Made by a program: the position numbers and the translations under genes. Positions 12,201 to 24,156 of a stretch of DNA of 64,000 nt are shown in pieces; the first letter of the stretch is position 1; each line of letters begins with the position of its first letter. The stretch lies in contig NW_026252162.1 of the NCBI RefSeq assembly GCF_025399195.1, positions 1-64,000 on the forward strand, read 5' to 3'. The notes under the pieces were generated by a model, which was not told the DNA's origin, ran no database searches, and saw only the letters and a program-made list of their open reading frames with translations. Origin of the DNA: Umbelopsis ramanniana AG (Eukaryota; Mucoromycota; Umbelopsidomycetes; Umbelopsidales; Umbelopsidaceae).

Positions 12201-12827
12201 TTTTGGTTCCTTCTGATTCAAACTTCTTGTACCAAAGTGCGCTACAAATTAGCCACGACTGGAATCTCTATGGAAACGGCGACGCTGTTATTCTGCACGC
12301 AGCTGAGATCGAAGAACTACCCGACTCAAACTTGATTTTCTTAGGGGGACCTGAGCAAAATAACATGACGGCACAGTTCCTTGCCTCCTGTGTTTCGGAC
12401 ATTTATATATCATCCAACGAAATTAAAGTAGGTGGATATAGCTATGCGTCGACTGGGACAGGCATTATTTATCATCAGCCTTGGCGGCAGCGCCATATGG
12501 CTATAGTCATAGCCGGAATCGATGGTTCTGGATTTTCAAGCGCCGCCCAACTCCTACCCAAACGAACAGGCATGGTAGTGTCGGACTGGGGTAAACGTTT
12601 TTCTGTTCAATGCTGAGATTTGTTCTGTTTCATGCACTAATCTTTCTGGCTTACCAGTGGTTACTGGTCCACACATGAAATGGAAAGGCATTGGGGGGAT
12701 CCAAGCAGCAGGGTAAGGGACATTTTTAAACTTTTCTGGAGTAACGCCAGCTCTCATAACGATGCGCTCATGGGTTTTCTTAAACAGGTACTTTAATAAT
12801 GACTGGAAGGCTTTCGGGTATTTCTAA
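9289..12827 (+). CDS. Secreted alpha/beta-hydrolase, prolyl-oligopeptidase-like (S9-type fold)
   Basis: Thirteen exons give 886 residues: 9289-9475, 9559-9691, 9774-10495, 10578-10714, 10782-10810, 10878-11011, 11076-11233, 11300-11353, 11420-11535, 11627-12050, 12119-12590, 12658-12712, 12788-12827. The first ~20 residues (MKVHGCLALVPLLTYIAAG) are a signal peptide. A beta-rich N-terminal region (about 25-340) precedes the hydrolase core. The core shows ALHGAGV, FPTGRTSWGYDWHGAS, the nucleophile elbow GHSNGG (Ser450), an acid-loop candidate GGDDDN (Asp530-532) and a histidine in AAHGHWW (about His566), so a catalytic triad is present. Exon 5 is only 29 bases. The intron at 12051-12118 starts with GC (AAG|GCAAGT) and ends with AG. 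Substrate is not predictable; a secreted or vacuolar peptidase or esterase is likely. Fold and triad are well supported. Confidence 0.85.
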
Positions 12828-12959
12828 AGGGATATGTCGATATTATTATTTACATGGGTGTAAAATGACCATAAAGCGTAAAATTGCACGGATAAAGATT
12901 TTTTTACAAATGGGCTCGCGAGCAAAGCTGCGCCTGAAAAAGTGCATTTTGGACGGCCA

Positions 12960-14340
12960 CTATGAGCCCAAAGAGAAGTTTCCAAACAATGGCCATTCTT
13001 CTGCATCATGGGTCATGGAGTGAGCTTCGACAAAGGCTTGATCAGAGAGACCCTCCTCCGCTTCATCCTGGTATAACATGGCATTCACCACACTGATTGG
13101 AATATCATGAAGCTCCGGTATATAGTCTTCGGGATGATCCTTTTGACTCGGAGCAGAGGTCAACACGTTGGCGTGTTCATCTATTACATAAAAAGTCGCA
13201 ACGGCGAATGAGTGACATACTATGACCTAATGGGGACGTGGAGGCAAAAGGGACTTACCGGTTATGCATGTGAAGGAGTCGAATGGCGCTGTGTTCATGA
13301 GATTAATGGACATGAAAGATATGAAAACGAACCACACTAGAGTCATGATCCAAACGGGTATAGCGAGTGCCCAGTATCTATTAGGATACAGGAACATGAA
13401 ACGGTGAGTGTTGCGTAAAGTGTAACACTTCCGTGTTATTGCCCTCACCTGCTTGGGTAATAGGTTATGCCAAGACTATGCAGAACCTCGTCAGGCACAT
13501 ATGCCCAGATGAGGTAGATACCTGGAGGAGGCGAAAAATAACCCATCTTAAATTAGGATGTGATGGCCAAAGATCTAAAAATTTCATCATTTTTGTTTAT
13601 AGCAGGAAAAAAGAAATACCCACCTAGAACAACAAACGACACTAAATACATGACGAATCCATAGTACTCGTAGGTTGGCGTTTTGGTCGTCGTTGCTACC
13701 GGGGGTGCTTGCTCGACTTGCGATACAATGGATACAACCCTACAGAGGGTGTTATCACGCGTGCGCAGTTTTTTTTTTTTTTTTGGCCTCTTTCATAGTA
13801 GTCACTTCACTTACTCTGACAAGGATCTGGGCCGATGCCGGCTTTGCTTTGTGCTGAGGGGTGGTAGATAGACATCGGACTCGTCCATGCTAGCATTTTG
13901 TGCCTTGTAAGATAGAAAATTACTGAACGAATTCCGTCTTCGCAAGGCACTAATTCAAAATTATCAAGACTTAGTGGAACAATGAATAATAATAATAATA
14001 ATGGTGCAACAGACTACCTCTTTCGACGCTCTATTTCATGGTTAGATTTACTGGTGGTGGATTGGGCATGGCTATCCTGATGCCATTCTTCTTTTCGAGA
14101 GGATGGGGATCCGAATGCATAATTCACCAGCCCCGGTAGAGAAGTGGTAGATAACGATACGGGTAGGATACTATGCGATACACTGTTTCTCAAAGCTCGT
14201 TCCCTAGGCGAGACTAATAGTGGCTGCTGTATTGGACGCGCTTGCGGTTTATTGACGTCCTTCATATGTCGTGTGTGTTCGGATATGGATCGATATGGTA
14301 AACGGAAGGAAAATCCAAGTTCCGTCCGACCGAAAAACAT
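12960..14340 (-). CDS. GPI19: PIG-P subunit of GPI-N-acetylglucosaminyltransferase
   Basis: PIG-P/Gpi19 is a small two-helix ER membrane subunit of the complex that starts GPI-anchor synthesis by adding GlcNAc to phosphatidylinositol. Six exons (14018-14340, 13815-13949, 13624-13739, 13449-13521, 13259-13377, 12960-13180; minus strand) give 328 residues. The diagnostic core is YEYYGFVMYLVSF, then IYLIWAYVPDEVL, then YYPSRYWALAIPVW and a second hydrophobic helix ending FMSINLMNTAP, followed by the cytosolic tail with DIPISVVNAMLY. Family members are usually about 130-220 residues; here ~175 Ser/Arg/Gln-rich residues precede the first helix, starting MFFGRTELGF. The extension is joined by phase-consistent introns. 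It shares a 387-bp divergent promoter with PMA1. The core is certain; the N-terminal exons less so. Confidence 0.88.
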
Positions 14341-14627
14341 TTAAAAAATAATTTTACTTTATTCTTGCCATGCGCTGGTCAGTAAGCTGGTGTATTGGGG
14401 GCAGTGGAACATTTCAAATCGGCTCTATGAGAAGAACTCTATCATCATATAAATAATTATGTAGCCAAGAACGTTTTAAAGTAGAAAGATAGTATGCATG
14501 TCCAAACGGCGATATGAACAGGCAGAAACCGTGAAAACCTGAAACAGTGCCGGTGCGGATTTCATTGGTCGAAAGCTGACCCAGACAGTCTTACACATAT
14601 TTCCCTCCCCCCCCCCAGTCATGACAG

Positions 14628-14635
14628 TATATAAG
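14628..14635 (+). promoter_or_regulatory. TATA box of the PMA1 gene
   Basis: TATATAAG lies 93 bp before the PMA1 start codon, after a C-rich run and before an A-rich, T-rich leader. Position and sequence fit a core promoter for a strongly expressed gene. Confidence 0.6.
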
Positions 14636-14727
14636 AGCGGGCGTCTCAGGTTTAAAAAAAAAAAAATCAACCTTCGTTCGCTTTCATATCTGCCTTATCT
14701 CTCTCATTCCTATATCACACCTAGAGC

Positions 14728-17700
14728 ATGGAGCCGAACGATCCAAACAACAATGAAAAGGCGCACGTCGCTGATCAACCCGTTGGCCCCAATACTCCCG
14801 TCGCTCCCAACGCAGCAGCTCCAGACGCCGCTACAAAGGAATCTGTGCCCGCACAGGCTACCGATGAAAGTAATACCAAGCCTGCGAACAACGATGTGCC
14901 CAACGGCATGTCTTTGACAGTGGAAGAACTGTATGACAAGGACAAGCATGATCTTTCTACTATGGAGCCTGGCGATGTTTTTCAACTGTTGCAGTAAGTT
15001 GTCAAAATTTTTCTTTCTTAAAGCAATGCATGGGCGTCATTTTTTCCATGACGATTGGTGGGGGCTTGGGTATTTTTTTTTATTTTTTTCCCTTTCTCTT
15101 TTACACGTCATGGACTTGACCGGGGAACACAATACCGATTAGGAGACTGACCTATTCATCACAGAACGTCCACAGATGGTTTGACTTCTGAAGAAGCCGC
15201 TAGAAGAATTGAAAAGTTCGGTCATAACAGACTTGAACACAAGGAAGTGAACCCCATCCTTCAGTTCTTGGGATTCATGTGGAATCCTCTTTCTTGGGTC
15301 ATGGAAGCTGCTGCTATTGTCGCTATCGCTGTTTCCAACGGTGGCGGTCGACCACCGGATTGGGAAGATTTCGTTGGTATCGTGCTTCTCTTGTTGGCTA
15401 ACTCCGTCATTGGTTTTATGGAAGAACGCCAAGCTGGTAATGCCGTCAAGGCACTTATGGCCTCCCTCGCTCCCGAAGCCAAGGTGAAGCGTGATGGAGC
15501 ATGGAAGACGGTCGAAGCTGCTGAATTGGTTCCCGGAGACGTTATCTCGGTCAAGCTTGGTGATGTCATTCCTGCAGATGGTCGTCTGGTTGCTGTAAGC
15601 ATCGCCACTTTTTTTTTTTTTTTCTTTTCATTTTTGAAAGAAAAGCGTTACTCATTTTTTTATTTTTACCTCTAGGCGCATGGTGAAGTGTCTATTGATC
15701 AAGCCGCCCTTACCGGTGAATCATTGCCAGTCACCAAGGAGGCTGGAGACGAAATTTTCTCCGGTTCTACCTGTAAACAGGGTGAAGCTGAAGCTATTGT
15801 TATTGGTACTGGTCTGAATACTTTCTTCGGTCGTGCCGCCAAACTTGTTGGCGATGCTGGCGATGAAATGGGTCACTTGCAAACCATTTTGGCCAAGATT
15901 GGTAATTTCTGTATCTGCACCATCGGTATTTTCCTCATCGTCGTGGTCATTGTTCAATATGCTGCTTTCCGTTATCCCTACCGAACTGGTATTGACAATG
16001 TGCTTGTCTTGCTCATTGGTGGTATCCCCATTGCTATGCCTACTGTCTTGTCCGTTACCCTTGCTATTGGTGCCAAACAACTTGCTGAACACAAGGCCAT
16101 CGTGACCCGTATCACTGCTATTGAAGAAATGGCTGCCGTCACTATCCTTTGCTCTGACAAGACCGGTACTTTGACTCTTAACAAGTTGATTGTCGACAAG
16201 CCTACCATCAAGACCTACTCTGACTACACTGGCGAGGACGTCATTCTCCTGTCTGCCTATGCTAGTCGTACTGAAAATCAAGATGCCATTGATTTCTGTA
16301 TCGTAAACTCTCTTCCTAACCCTCAACTGGCTCGTGAAGGCATCGAGGAATTGGAATTCAAGCCTTTCAACCCTGTCATCAAGCGTACACAAATCACCTA
16401 CAAGGACAAGGATGGCGTCGTTCGCCGTGTCACCAAGGGAATGTCCCATACCATTTTGGACCTTTGCTCTCGTGATAAGACCGAAGAACAAATTAAGGCC
16501 CTTAATGATGACGTCGATGAATATGCTCGCCGTGGTCTTCGTGCCCTTGCTGTTGCCGTTGATGAAATTCCCTCTGGCAATATTGAAGATGAAGGCAAAG
16601 GATTCAAGCTTATTGGTCTTCTTCCCATCTACGATCCCCCACGTTCTGATACCAAGGAAACCATCGATCGTGCTATTGCTCTTGGTGTTCAAGTCAAGAT
16701 GATTACTGGTGATCAACTTGCTATTGCTAAGGAAACTGGCCGTCGTCTCGGTATGGGTGACAACATGTTCCTTTCCAAGACATTGAAGGATGGTCCTCCT
16801 GCTGGTTCCGGTTATAGTAATGTCGATGAACTTGTTCTTGGTGCCGACGGTTTCGCTGGTGTCTACCCTGAACATAAGTTCGAAATTGTCGAACGCCTGC
16901 AAAACCTTGGCCACATGACTGCTATGACGGGTGATGGTGTCAACGATGCTCCTGCTCTTTCCAAGGCCAATGTTGGTGTTGCTGTTGCTGATGCTTCCGA
17001 TGCTGCTCGCTCTGCCGCTGATATTGTCCTTACTGAACCCGGTCTTTCTGTCATTATTGAAGCTATTATTGGATCTCGTCAAATTTTCCAACGTATGAGA
17101 AACTACTCTATCTACACCTGCTCTGTCACCATTCGTGTCGTGGTTGGCTTCTCCATCTTGATCTTCGCTTTCCAATTTAACTTCCCTCCCTTCATGGTCC
17201 TAATTCTTGCTATTCTTAACGACGGTACCATCATGACTATATCTACGGATCGTGTCAGACCATCGCCTTATCCGGATCAATGGAATTTGCGGGAAATTTT
17301 CTTGAGCGCTATCGTTTACGGATTGTATTTGACTGCTTCCACTGTTGCGTTCTATGCTGTTATCTACAAGACAAGCTTCTTCCAACGTTTCGGTACATCC
17401 CCCGTCACTGATCCTAATGACTACAAGATTCACTCTGTCATCTACCTTCAAGTGTCTACGATTTCCCAAGCCCTTATTTTCGTCACTCGATCTCGCGGTT
17501 TCTTCTTCACTGAACGTCCTTCCGTCATGTTGATGTGTGCCTTCATCATTGCTCAATTGGTTGCTACCTTTATCTCTGTGTATGCCAACTGGGGCTTCAC
17601 CAACATTGAAGGTTGTGGATGGACATGGGCTGGTATTGCTTGGATCTGGAACATTGTCTGGTTCGCTCCTCTTGACTTTGTCAAGTTTGGTCTCCAACGT

Positions 17701-18044
17701 GCCTTCGAGGGCAGAAAGACTCCAGTTGCCCCCATCCACGACGAAAACGCACCACGATCTCGTCGCAGCTCTGTCCTTTCTACCTCTACATCAGCTCGCT
17801 ACTACGCCAACCGTACTCATGCACTTCGTGGATTGCAACGTCCTCGAAACTTTGGTAGACGCATTTTGGGTCTCAACCGTAAGATGTCCATGGATCCAAA
17901 TGAAATGCGCCGCTTCTCCAGTGTTCAGGTAAGAATTTGAAAGAATGATAGTGTGATATTTGGGATTTATAAACTAATGGTTCGTTGTTATAGGCCAATC
18001 ATGCTTCTCAGATCTTGAACTCCAACCCTAACGGAAGAACTTAA
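14728..18044 (+). CDS. PMA1: Plasma-membrane H+-ATPase (P-type, class IIIA)
   Basis: Proton pump that builds the plasma-membrane electrochemical gradient. Exons 14728-14993, 15165-15594, 15676-17928 and 17994-18044 give 999 residues; yeast Pma1 has 918. Visible motifs in order: the actuator loop [10 protein letters not shown] (about 244-253), the proline break [12 protein letters not shown] in helix M4, the phosphorylation site CSDKTGTLT with Asp393, the hinge [12 protein letters not shown], and the C-terminal helices. The C-terminus is a long basic and Ser-rich tail ([17 protein letters not shown] and beyond), probably the autoinhibitory region controlled by phosphorylation. The last exon adds only 16 residues. 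Codon use is highly biased (few TTA, CTA and TCA codons), which produces a 484-codon open frame on the opposite strand (15721-17175) that I regard as a shadow. Transcribed divergently from PIG-P. Confidence 0.97.
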
Positions 18045-18748
18045 AAAAACCTACACGTTGTGTATATATGCCATGAATACAGGACCGGCGCGAATGAAAA
18101 AAAGGAAGGATTTTTTTTCTTTTTCTTTTTTCATTTCTCTTCTTTTTGTATTGCTCTCATCGAGCGTTTGCTCGCTTTTTTTTTCACGATGAACCTCCAT
18201 TCTCTCATACATCTCCTTTTCTTTTCATTTCACACAGTTGAAATTAATTTTTTTATTTCAATGTTCTTTTTTACTTGGCGACCATACGTTTCCTCCACAT
18301 ACCTGGAAGATTTAGGACACCAAGATCATAGAATCGGTTGTAATTACTATCAGGACATGCGTGTAGCTTGGCTTCAGCCATTCTGCATTTCTTGCATGGT
18401 CCTCTTCGTTTGTAATAAACATTTGTTAATAACGCAATACCGCTTGCTTTGTCTGGCTTTCTCATGGCATTTGAGAAACAAAACTTAAAAAAAAAAACAA
18501 CAACAAAAAAAATAACAAATCAAAAAAGTTAAAAAAGATAAGAATGCAAAAAGGTCTCGGAAGAAGATTTATGTTCTGCTATTCATGCACTTTTTTATAT
18601 TATACAGAATTGAAAAAACGGCGACACATTCTGTTCATATTGACATCGTGAATGTTTTTTACTCACACCGCATTCGTTTTTGTTTTCGGTCAATTTATAA
18701 TAAGTATACTACATACAATCTATACTGCATTTAAATCATCAAGCTACC
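18045..18748. other. 3' intergenic region between PMA1 and the BtuF-like gene
   Basis: About 700 bp where two genes converge. It is rich in T and A runs and holds the 3' UTRs of both; no coding signal is seen. Confidence 0.5.
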
Positions 18749-20027
18749 TCATGGAGTGAACAGCTTCCAAGGAAAGTCAGATGGAACGAGATCGTATCGA
18801 TCATTAATGAAGCCTACCAAAAACTCCATGGCGTCGACCAGACGAGGACCCGGTCGGTTGAACATTTGATTTCCATCGACAACGGCAATCTTTACGCCGC
18901 GCTGTAGATACTCAGAGACCCAGCAACGAGCACCCGAGGACTTGTTTTTGTCAAGGATGGACCTTAGCTCCCGTTCCGTGGTAGGAATATCAAGTCCACA
19001 AGGTGCGACAATGACAACCTGAGCATCGAGATCGATGAATTTCTGATCTTCAATTGGAAACCTAAATAATCCCCCACCCCTAGGTAAGCATGGTGGTTTG
19101 TCACGACGGTAGTAGCATAGTGGGTTCTTACGATTTTCCCGCACCATCGTCTTGGTTTTTGGGTAGGTTGAGGGGGTGTATGCCACCTGCATCTTGGATC
19201 ATTTGGGGAGTCCAGTGACCACCGATAAATATGGGTGCAATCCATTCCACGAACCCGACTGTGACTCGACTGCCCCTCTCGGAAACCAACTTAGCCCCTT
19301 GATCGCGAACACGTTGGACTCTTTGAAGCAACGACGATCGAACGGATTCTGCCTGGTCCGGGAACCCAAGGGCGGTACCTATTTCCGTTATGTTGGCGAG
19401 CACGTCTTGCAAATTTTGCGGATTCAACGTGATAACCGTCGGAACTAAATTTTTTGGGTTGGTGGGTAGTATCGTTTTTTAAGTGGAGAGAACGGGATAG
19501 CAAGCAATACATGGTAATGTGTCAAAGTGTACCTGGATTCAATTTTCGAGCAATTCGTTCAACGGTGACTAGATCAATGGAACACACATCACAAAGGTCC
19601 TAAGTGACCCAGGAACATGAATCAGCTCTATGTAGATCAAATCAAATAGAAAGGGATGAAAACGTTACTTGAGTTACGACCACATCTGGTTTCAATTTAG
19701 CCAAGGCCACAGCGTCCAAGTCGTACAGGCTCTGACCGGTGGAAAGAGACTCGGACACCTGCCGGTTGACGTCCTCCGAAGTGGTGAAGGTTGTTTTTGC
19801 CGCAGTAAGAATGGGTCTATTCGTAATGGAATGTGGAAAGTCGTCTGTGTGGGTTGACTGTGAGATCTATGAGAGTAGGGGAAGGATCTTGAGGAATGTA
19901 AAAGGGGGTTACCTTCGTGTGATCGGCCCACTAGAATTTCATGTGGCGCAACAAGGCAGATAATCTCTGCAGCAGATGGAAGCAGGGACACCACTCTCAG
20001 CGATGTGCCTAAAGATTTTGCAGCCAT
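18749..20027 (-). CDS. BtuF-like cobalamin-binding (periplasmic-binding fold) protein
   Basis: Resembles bacterial BtuF, the vitamin B12 binding protein of the BtuCDF importer. Five exons (19913-20027, 19669-19844, 19533-19599, 19132-19444, 18749-19061; minus strand) give 327 residues. Typical segments: VVSLLPSAAEIICLV at the N-terminus, the GRSHE turn, LDAVALAKLKPDVVVTQ, CDVC, FVEWIAPIFIGGHWTPQMI with DAGG after it, and the C-terminal FNRPGPRLVDAMEFL. These are hallmark positions of class III substrate-binding proteins of the B12/iron-siderophore group. There is no signal peptide: the first strand begins within 12 residues of the start. In a eukaryote it is therefore expected in the cytosol, possibly in B12 handling. 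Early-diverging fungi are known to keep cobalamin-dependent enzymes. It could instead bind another corrinoid or haem-like ligand. Fold is sure, ligand inferred. Confidence 0.85.
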
Positions 20028-20322
20028 GGTAAGCAATTGTCAAAAGAATTTAAACTCGCAAAGCGAAGGTAAAGAAGGCACTGTCTATAGGTTGAAACTC
20101 AGAGCGCAGGAATGCTATGTTGGTGGCAAATTATTTGTGATCCCGGCTATGCAAACACATTGTAAGCAGTCAAAACAATGAACAGCTTCATCAAGAAAAG
20201 TTCGTTTTTGTTGATTTTTATTTCAATTGCTTTTTTGTCAAAAGGCTTCTCAGTGACGAGAATTATTATATACAGGCTCTACTAAACTTTTTTTTTTTTC
20301 GGCAACTTTTACACACACAAAC

Positions 20323-21300
20323 TTAGTCGCTATCATCATCGCTATCGTCGTCAGATCCACCAATTTGAATTTCAACAGCATCGCCTGTGACTCCGTTCTT
20401 CTTGTCTTCAGCATGTTTCTCTTCAATTTTGGCCATCAAGTTCTTGGCGGTGTTGAAGATACCATTGGTAGATGCACCACAGGCAAAGCATTTGGGAGAT
20501 TTGGTATAATGTTTGATGGCGCATTTTTCGCAAAAGTAGTGACCACACTTGGTGACAATGGGGTTGGTGAATTCCTGTCGACATATCAAGCAAGCAAACG
20601 GTAATTCGTCATCTGAGTCATCGTCGTCACTTTCAACAGCATACTGATCCCCAGCTCCACCACCAAATTGGGTTTTTTTCTTTTGTGCGTCTTCCCATTC
20701 CTTTTCTAACTGCCATCCACTCTTGTAGTCACCACGATCGTGCATGAAGATACATGAGTCGCCATATCCACAGAACCCAGTTTCCTTATAATCCTTGCAC
20801 ACGTCGGGCTGGTAATCGAATCGAGCGGTTACACGCAAATTGGCGGGCGCTCGGATGGGACCACGCTGCATCTTGGAGTTGGTAGGTTTCTTTTCTTCAA
20901 CCTCCTTTGGCTTTTCCACGGCTTTTCTGGATTTCTTTGATTTATCTTGTTCCTCTGTTTGCAATAACCATTCGGTGTCGTATCGAGTGGCATCGCTCAT
21001 CTTATCCGTATTGGCTGTCTTGGTTGCGTTGTATTTTACGCCTATAATCGAGTCCTCTTCGTCGTCCTTGCGGTCTCGTTTCGTTCCCTGAACCAAGGGA
21101 TTGGAAGCTACTTTTCGTTCTTTGGTCACTACTTCCGAGATCACATCCTCCTCGACATGGGGCCGTTCGGGTGATGTTGACTTCTTTCGCTTCCGAAGGT
21201 TCTTGCTGGCCGATCGCTTTTTGAAAAAGGTGACATTTGAATCAGTATTACTGATTTGATCAGAGCGATCTTGAGTAGATTGTGTGTCTGCGGCTTGCAT
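20323..21300 (-). CDS. CWC24: Pre-mRNA splicing factor Cwc24 / RNF113 (CCCH plus RING)
   Basis: Spliceosome component and likely ubiquitin ligase that acts around the first catalytic step. One exon. From the ATG at 21300 it has 325 residues; an upstream in-frame ATG at 21369 would add 23 residues without basic or family-like character, so the inner start is preferred. The N-terminal part is basic and acidic in blocks (FFKKRSASKNLRKRKKS). A CCCH finger CKDYKETGFCGYGDSCIFMH lies at about 168-187 and a C3HC4 RING at about 237-274 (CLICRQEF, CGHYFCEKC, CFAC). The order CCCH then RING, with the intervening GWQLEKEWE segment, is specific to the RNF113/Cwc24 family. The C-terminus ends in an Asp/Ser-rich acidic tail. 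Confidence 0.95.
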   Translation of the reverse strand: MQAADTQSTQDRSDQISNTDSNVTFFKKRSASKNLRKRKKSTSPERPHVEEDVISEVVTKERKVASNPLVQGTKRDRKDDEEDSIIGVKYNATKTANTDKMSDATRYDTEWLLQTEEQDKSKKSRKAVEKPKEVEEKKPTNSKMQRGPIRAPANLRVTARFDYQPDVCKDYKETGFCGYGDSCIFMHDRGDYKSGWQLEKEWEDAQKKKTQFGGGAGDQYAVESDDDDSDDELPFACLICRQEFTNPIVTKCGHYFCEKCAIKHYTKSPKCFACGASTNGIFNTAKNLMAKIEEKHAEDKKNGVTGDAVEIQIGGSDDDSDDDSD

Positions 21301-23043
21301 TAGTAATAGAGGTGAGGGTGATTCAGAGGAGCAGTAACTTATTTCAAAAATCCAGTTCACGTGATGCAAGTGACTGCTATATTCCTGGGCAGTGCTTTTG
21401 CGATGTTGATGTTGTTATTTTCCTGTGGTAACGACACTAACGCCTCACTTCAAACCAAAATGATAACAAGACGATGGTTTAAAAAATTCATTGTTTAAAA
21501 TTAATATCCACACTCTCAAATTGGACGTTATGGCTGCTAGTTACACATAGGATGGGGACAAATCCCCCCAGACTGTTCAACGCCATCATCTGCGCCTCGT
21601 CAGGTTGCGCTTCAACCGTGGCGACAACCCGTCTGTTCGGAATTGCAGTAAACTCTCCTGTTCATAAAATTGGTTGAGTCTACATTTTCTCTGCTCAAGC
21701 CTAAGCCTCATTTTAATGCTCGCCCAAAGTTTCTTTTCTTTGTGGTTTAGTTTTATGATAGACATACAATGGTACTTCAATGGCTATTCCTCACTGGGGC
21801 AAGATCTTCCACATTTCTTGACGGATTGCTGTGGTCTGTGTGGAGGAGGCTTCGTTGCTTTTGTTTTTCACCTTATTTGGAGGTGTCGGTAAGAACGCCC
21901 TTGTACTCATGAAGCAAAGACGTGATTTGTTCTGGTTTAGCAAGAGAAAAAGAGGTGCACGTGAAATCTCGCATCCTGCCAGTCTAAACTAAAGCAATAC
22001 TAGATTCATATGTCAAGACAATATTTGCTTTAGACTGTCTGTTCATCCCGCCGAACGGAGCAAAGGAATTAGAGTCTCAAACCATGGTGGGGGAGGGTCT
22101 TCCATGTCATAGAGGGATTTCAAGCGCCTATTGCCGTCACTTAATATGCGTCATAGTTCTGGTGGTTGCTTTAGGGGAAGCGAGATCAACAGAGTTTGGA
22201 TTTACGGAGGTACAACAATTGTATGCAGTCAATCAAACTCTTTTTTTTTTGTTGGGGGGAGGAGGAAAGATTCGTCATTACATCAAGCAGTAGAAAGAAG
22301 AGTCGCCTAGTTAGAGCGTGGTTCAGTTTGTCACAGTAAATGTTCTCAAAATGGGAAGCCAGCAGATCTCTCCATGAACCAGCCAATAACAATGGCGTAT
22401 TTATCATTCCGCTTCCTCCTGAAGATTTCGAGTCAAGGTAAAAGCGGACTACTGACAATTAAGCTGGAACCACAAAGGGATCCGCCAGTCGAGCAAATGA
22501 CTTCCCGAATATTGCTTTCTTTTTATATCGTCAAGTCAAGGGAATTCAAAAAAAGAATTGTGCTAGTTTACGACTCCACTGATGCCATCATGCTGTAACT
22601 GAGCCGTCTTTTATTTTCTTGATCCTCGGTATACCGGAACTGGGATAGATTCGCTTTGAACCGAGCGATGGTCGATCTTTCAACATAAACGCGTTGAAGT
22701 GTGTGTGTATGTGCAACTTGCACTCCCAAATTTTTTTTATTATTATTATTATTTTTTTCTTCTCCCGCTTTAAGGTTTTTGTTGCTCTTGACTAGTGACC
22801 CAGGCCAGTGAAATTGAAGCACTAGTCTCCTTTAGGTAAGTAAAAAGTCAGCATAGAGATCCAAATGCCCGCCCGGACTTGTTGTAACATAGACAAAATA
22901 TGTATATAACATTTGTTCTCTCTTCCTTTTTTTTTTTTTTTCCTTCCGTTTGTATGATCCAGGATTCATACCTCTTTATTTAAAGAAGCCAACCGTCTCT
23001 TCATTTTTTTCTTCTTTCCAACATACCCCTTTCTTCAAACAAA
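21301..23043. other. Long intergenic region upstream of the C2H2 regulator
   Basis: About 1.7 kb between the divergent CWC24 and zinc-finger regulator genes. It contains only short open frames without recognisable content, several poly-T runs (for example near 22231 and 22930) and a TTATTATTATTATT run near 22740. A long, T-rich leader before 23044 is consistent with an extended 5' UTR of a regulatory gene. Confidence 0.45.
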
Positions 23044-24156
23044 ATGGTCCAAGGTGGAACTGAAAGTATACCATACCCTCAACCGATGACCATGCCTCAT
23101 TATTCCAATATGATGATGGATGGTTATCATTCTGCTGCTGCTTTATATCCATCCGTGCGATCACCACAACCCATTGCCAAGAGTCATCATCCACAATCTA
23201 CTACCGCGACGCATCAATTGATGTACGCTACAGCCGTTTCTTCACCTCGGCCGTCGTCCGCGAGTTATACGAGACGTCCACAACCTACTATGGGGGGTAA
23301 CTATCATGTAGATATGGCACCCTCTTTACCACCTTTATCGCAACTGTTGCCTTCCTCCAAATCCTCTTCCGATCAAATGACAGCCGTGTATTCTCCTCCG
23401 CCACCCCCGTCACACCAAGCTGCATCGCAAGAAGCATATGAAGTAGCTCCGTCGGCGTACCTCCCTCTCAATGAACCCTATCCACAGCCTCAAACATACA
23501 CCTCTGCCACCGATACTCCTGAACCTAGGGGTCATCATTCAAGACCAATCATGTCACCACGAACTTCTACACCACCTCATGCCATTCCCACCATGAACCA
23601 AGACATGATGCCTATGCAACCCAACGAGCCTTCTCAGATGACCGCGGCAGCTGCTGGCATGCACCCATTGCAAACGGTTGAAGGCATCTATGCCTATCAT
23701 CCCATGATGAATGCTCCAAACTATGATGGTTCCATGATGCATATGCCGATGGATGAACCTCCTCATCATCACCACCATCACCTTGTACATAGCCAAGAAA
23801 GACATTCTTACGATAGTGCCAGCAGTGCATACTCCAAGCGTCAAAAGGTGTTTTCCTTTGTATCTCTTCCAGGCATCAATCAACCCAAGCGACCAAGAAG
23901 ACGATACGATGAAATTGAGCGATTGTACCACTGCAACTGGCAGGGATGCAACAAGTCATACGGTACATTGAACCATTTGAATGCGCATGTCTCTATGCAG
24001 AAACACGTAAGTTGAAAGATACCTTTCATGCTTGACATCTATTTTTTCATTCGACTGATCCGTCTACTGTAGGGACCCAAACGTCAACCTACGGAATTCA
24101 AAGAACTGCGAAAGCAATGGCGTCGCAGCAAGAAGGAGCGCATGCAATCAGTGTAA
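23044..24156 (+). CDS. C2H2 zinc-finger transcription factor (single finger, Pro/His-rich N-terminus)
   Basis: Two exons (23044-24006 and 24073-24156) give 348 residues. The first ~280 residues are low complexity, rich in Pro, Ser, Met and His, with a HHHHHH run near residue 240, and look disordered. Near the C-terminus a basic patch (KRPRRRYDEIERLY) leads into one C2H2 finger, HCNWQGCNKSYGTLNHLNAH. The finger continues over the intron into GPKRQPTEFKELRKQWRRSK, a strongly basic tail. This finger-plus-tail arrangement is seen in a group of fungal regulators; I cannot name the target genes. The protein is probably nuclear and DNA-binding. Family assignment is good, specific role unknown. Confidence 0.85.

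Noticed and set aside
15721-17175. 484-codon minus-strand frame over PMA1 as a gene
   Set aside because: Shadow of the highly biased PMA1 coding sequence; no domain of its own.
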